Part shown: positions 31,320 through 33,030 of the stretch, piece after piece
How the letters are laid out: each line of letters begins with the position of its first letter
Numbering within the stretch: the first letter of the stretch is position 1
Origin: an uncultured Eubacteriales bacterium
GTDB taxonomy: Bacteria; Bacillota; Clostridia; Peptostreptococcales; Anaerovoracaceae
Assembly: GCA_910585135.1 (NCBI GenBank)
Contig: CAJUEB010000003.1
Location: 1-33,030 of the forward strand
DNA length: 33,030 nt
Reading direction: 5' to 3'
Notes under the pieces: generated by a model
The model's database searches: none
Told to the model about the DNA's origin: nothing
The model's input: the letters and a program-made list of their open reading frames with translations, nothing else
Position numbers and translations under genes: made by a program

Positions 31320-32519
31320 TTAGTGATTGGAAACGATGTGATAGGTATCTCTTGCTATCATCAACTCTTCATTTGTCGGGATCAGGATAATCTTCACCTT
31401 CGAATCATCCCTGGAAATGATCATTTCCTTGCCCCTTACCTTATTCTTGACCAAGTCGAGCTTAATGCCCAGGTTTCCGAGATCGTTACAGATGATGTCA
31501 CGCATGGAAATGTCGTTTTCACCGACGCCTGCCGTAAATACGATCGCATCCACGCCGTTCATTTCTGCGATGTAAGCGCCGATGTAAAAGCGAACCTTAT
31601 GCGCAAATACTTTGAGCGCCAGCAGAGCCCTTTCATTGCCCTCCTCAGCTGCGGCTTCCAGATCCCTGAAATCACTGGAAACGCCGGAAATTCCCAGAAC
31701 GCCTGACTTCTTATTGAGAATTTCATTGGCAACGCCCTGATCCAAGCCTTCCTTTTCCCTGATATATGTTACGATCGCCGGGTCGATATCACCGCTTCTC
31801 GTTCCCATTACCAGACCCTCAAGAGGTGTGAATCCCATCGATGTATCGATGCACTTGCCGCGCTTGATAGCCGATACGGAAGCACCGTTGCCCAGATGGC
31901 AGGTAATCAGCTTCAGGTCGTCAAGATTTACGTTGAGAATGTCGGAAGCCCGCTCCGCTACATATTTATGGCTCGTCCCGTGAAAGCCGTATCTTCTTAC
32001 GCCGTACTTTTCATAGTATTCATAAGGAAGCGCATAAATATATGATTCAGGCGGCATTGTCTGATGGAACGCTGTATCGAATACGCCTACCATCGGTGTA
32101 TCCGGCATTAATTCCTTACATGCTGCGATACCGAGAAGATTTGGCGGATTGTGGAGCGGTGCTAAATCGATACACTCTTCCAAAGCCGCAATCACTGCAT
32201 CGTCGATCAATACCGAATGTGCGAACTTTTCACCCGCATGTACAACACGATGCCCAACTGCGCCGAGTTCGCTCATATTCTTGATCACGCCGTGGTTTTC
32301 ATCCTGGATCGCCATCAGGACATGCGAAATCGCATCCTTATGATCTTCCATCGGCACGATCAGCTGAAATTTTTCACAGTCTGTCTTGGTATGCGTAATG
32401 ACAGAACCTTCCATGCCGATTCTTTCAACCAGTCCTTTACAGAGAAGAACCTCGTTGGTCATATCCAAAACCTGATACTTCAACGATGAACTACCGCAGT
32501 TAATTACTAAAACTTTCAT
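31320..32519 (-). CDS. ackA: Acetate kinase
   Basis: Interconverts acetyl phosphate plus ADP and acetate plus ATP, the ATP-yielding end step of acetate fermentation. 399 residues, the usual length. Catalytic residues known from the family are all at the expected positions: N7 (INCGSSS), R91, H123, D148 and H180 (GFHGTSH), with the nucleotide loop HLGNGASV and the C-terminal TAGVGENDISMR. GGAGG is 8 bp before the ATG. No phosphotransacetylase (pta) gene is next to it. A strong promoter about 120 bp upstream and a small leader hairpin precede it. Confidence 0.98.
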   Translation of the reverse strand: MKVLVINCGSSSLKYQVLDMTNEVLLCKGLVERIGMEGSVITHTKTDCEKFQLIVPMEDHKDAISHVLMAIQDENHGVIKNMSELGAVGHRVVHAGEKFAHSVLIDDAVIAALEECIDLAPLHNPPNLLGIAACKELMPDTPMVGVFDTAFHQTMPPESYIYALPYEYYEKYGVRRYGFHGTSHKYVAERASDILNVNLDDLKLITCHLGNGASVSAIKRGKCIDTSMGFTPLEGLVMGTRSGDIDPAIVTYIREKEGLDQGVANEILNKKSGVLGISGVSSDFRDLEAAAEEGNERALLALKVFAHKVRFYIGAYIAEMNGVDAIVFTAGVGENDISMRDIICNDLGNLGIKLDLVKNKVRGKEMIISRDDSKVKIILIPTNEELMIARDTYHIVSNH

Positions 32520-32609
32520 TTACAAATCCTCCATATTTGAATTCAATCCTAAACAACTGTGCTGTTATCGCATCAAAGCTTGCCGCAGCATGCTTTCCGA
32601 AATGTTTCA

Positions 32610-32626
32610 TTACGGCAATGCCGTAA
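32610..32626 (-). other. Hairpin at the 5' end of the ackA transcript
   Basis: TTACGGC-ATT-GCCGTAA on the minus strand is a perfect 7-bp stem beginning about 9 nt after the predicted RNA start. Its core, ACGGC-RTT-GCCG, and its distance from the TATAATGAA box match the repeats at 9349-9495. Confidence 0.55.
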
Positions 32627-32641
32627 CAACCACCGTTTTTC

Positions 32642-32670
32642 ATTATACTCTTTCAGGCGTCTTTTTTCAA
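32642..32670 (-). promoter_or_regulatory. ackA promoter
   Basis: TTGAAA (32665-32670), 17 bp, TATAAT (32642-32647) on the minus strand. Confidence 0.85.
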
Positions 32671-32836
32671 GGGTTTTACCTTTCAAATCACCCATAGGGG
32701 CAGAAAAATCTTAACTTTTATTCTAATCGGTATTTCGTGTCTAACGCTTCTGCCAATGGCGTTCCCGCAAAAATGCCTGCTGCGCCGATTGCATTTCAGG
32801 GGCTGCGTCATCCCCCATACACCACCTTTAAACGGA

Positions 32837-33030
32837 TTACATATCCTGCGAGCCATCAGCGGCATGAACAGCATCTTCTCGCCCACGTCCCACATATGGC
32901 CGCACAACCTTATCGGAAAAGCGATACAGATCTTGATCAGAAAGGATATGATACATATCAGCAGCCAAAATGTCATATTGCAGCGTCCGCCCCGCCTTTA
33001 TGCAGGCTTCGGCATCCTTGTTGATATTGG
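32837..33030 (-). CDS. C-terminal end of an unidentified protein (cut by window edge)
   Basis: An open frame enters from the right edge and ends at TAA (32837-32839), giving 63 residues such as AGRTLQYDILAADMYHILSD, DLYRFSDKVVRPYVGRG and AADGSQDM. The balanced, charged composition looks like real protein, unlike the competing minus-strand frame at 32683-32976, which starts hydrophobic and ends basic. I do not recognise a family. The 166 bp between its stop and the ackA -35 hold no clear terminator. Confidence 0.35.
   Translation of the reverse strand, partial: NINKDAEACIKAGRTLQYDILAADMYHILSDQDLYRFSDKVVRPYVGRGREDAVHAADGSQDM

Noticed and set aside
32683..32976. 97-codon minus-strand frame upstream of ackA
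   Set aside because: It is in a different frame from the 63-residue open end at 32837-33030, which has a more protein-like composition; its end runs toward the ackA promoter.
1..33030. CRISPR arrays, defence islands, prophage, insertion sequences, tRNA genes
   Set aside because: No regularly spaced repeats, transposase or phage-type frames, or tRNA-like folds were found on reading both strands.

Overview
The window looks like ordinary chromosome from an endospore-forming anaerobe of the Clostridia (Bacillota). Four things point there: a SpoIIID gene behind a near-consensus sigma-E promoter, a SpoIVFA-like protein, an FtsK/SpoIIIE translocase, and an acetate kinase plus arginine deiminase pathway genes. 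GC content is moderate by eye. Almost everything is on the minus strand; the plus-strand genes are spoIIID, a large FtsA-like gene and asd. I see no CRISPR array, phage, insertion sequence, tRNA or rRNA.

Layout. 1-5007 (minus): arcA (cut by the window edge), arcB, a MocR-type regulator with a degenerate PLP pocket, a THUMP RNA methyltransferase and an MreB/Mbl protein; the last three genes overlap by 4 bp at each junction. 5112-5498 (plus): sigma-E promoter, spoIIID, terminator. 5549-9295 (minus): comEA-like gene, then the radical-SAM-associated protein, radical SAM protein and HD phosphohydrolase as an overlapping set. 9349-9495: two near-identical 55-bp repeats. 9502-13776 (minus): SpoIVFA-like gene, obgE, rpmA (L27), rplU (L21), recA with a LexA box. 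The usual prp gene between rplU and rpmA is missing, and L27 also lacks the N-terminal extension that Prp removes. 14137-16524 (plus): FtsA-like protein with extra beta-rich modules. 16525-18364: AT-rich, gene-poor stretch with two GNAT acetyltransferases. 18365-26153 (minus): terC, cinA, pgsA, rimO, ftsK/spoIIIE, uppP. 26403-27410 (plus): asd. 27563-33030 (minus): P-type cation ATPase under a yybP-ykoY manganese riboswitch, ArsC/Spx-family protein, rpmF (L32), ackA, and the 3' end of an unidentified gene.

How the parts fit. ArcA and ArcB carry out arginine catabolism, and the MocR protein next to them is the natural candidate regulator: a direct repeat abuts the arcB -35 element. TerC and the riboswitch-controlled ATPase are two probable manganese exporters. 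rimO-pgsA-cinA and recA look like one conserved cluster that has been split by about 5.5 kb carrying the FtsA-like gene, the GNAT genes and terC.

I did not find a clearly new multi-gene system. The most unusual items are the MocR regulator without its PLP lysine, the paired repeats before the HD gene, the joint loss of prp and the L27 extension, the L21 C-terminal extension, and the multi-module FtsA-like protein.
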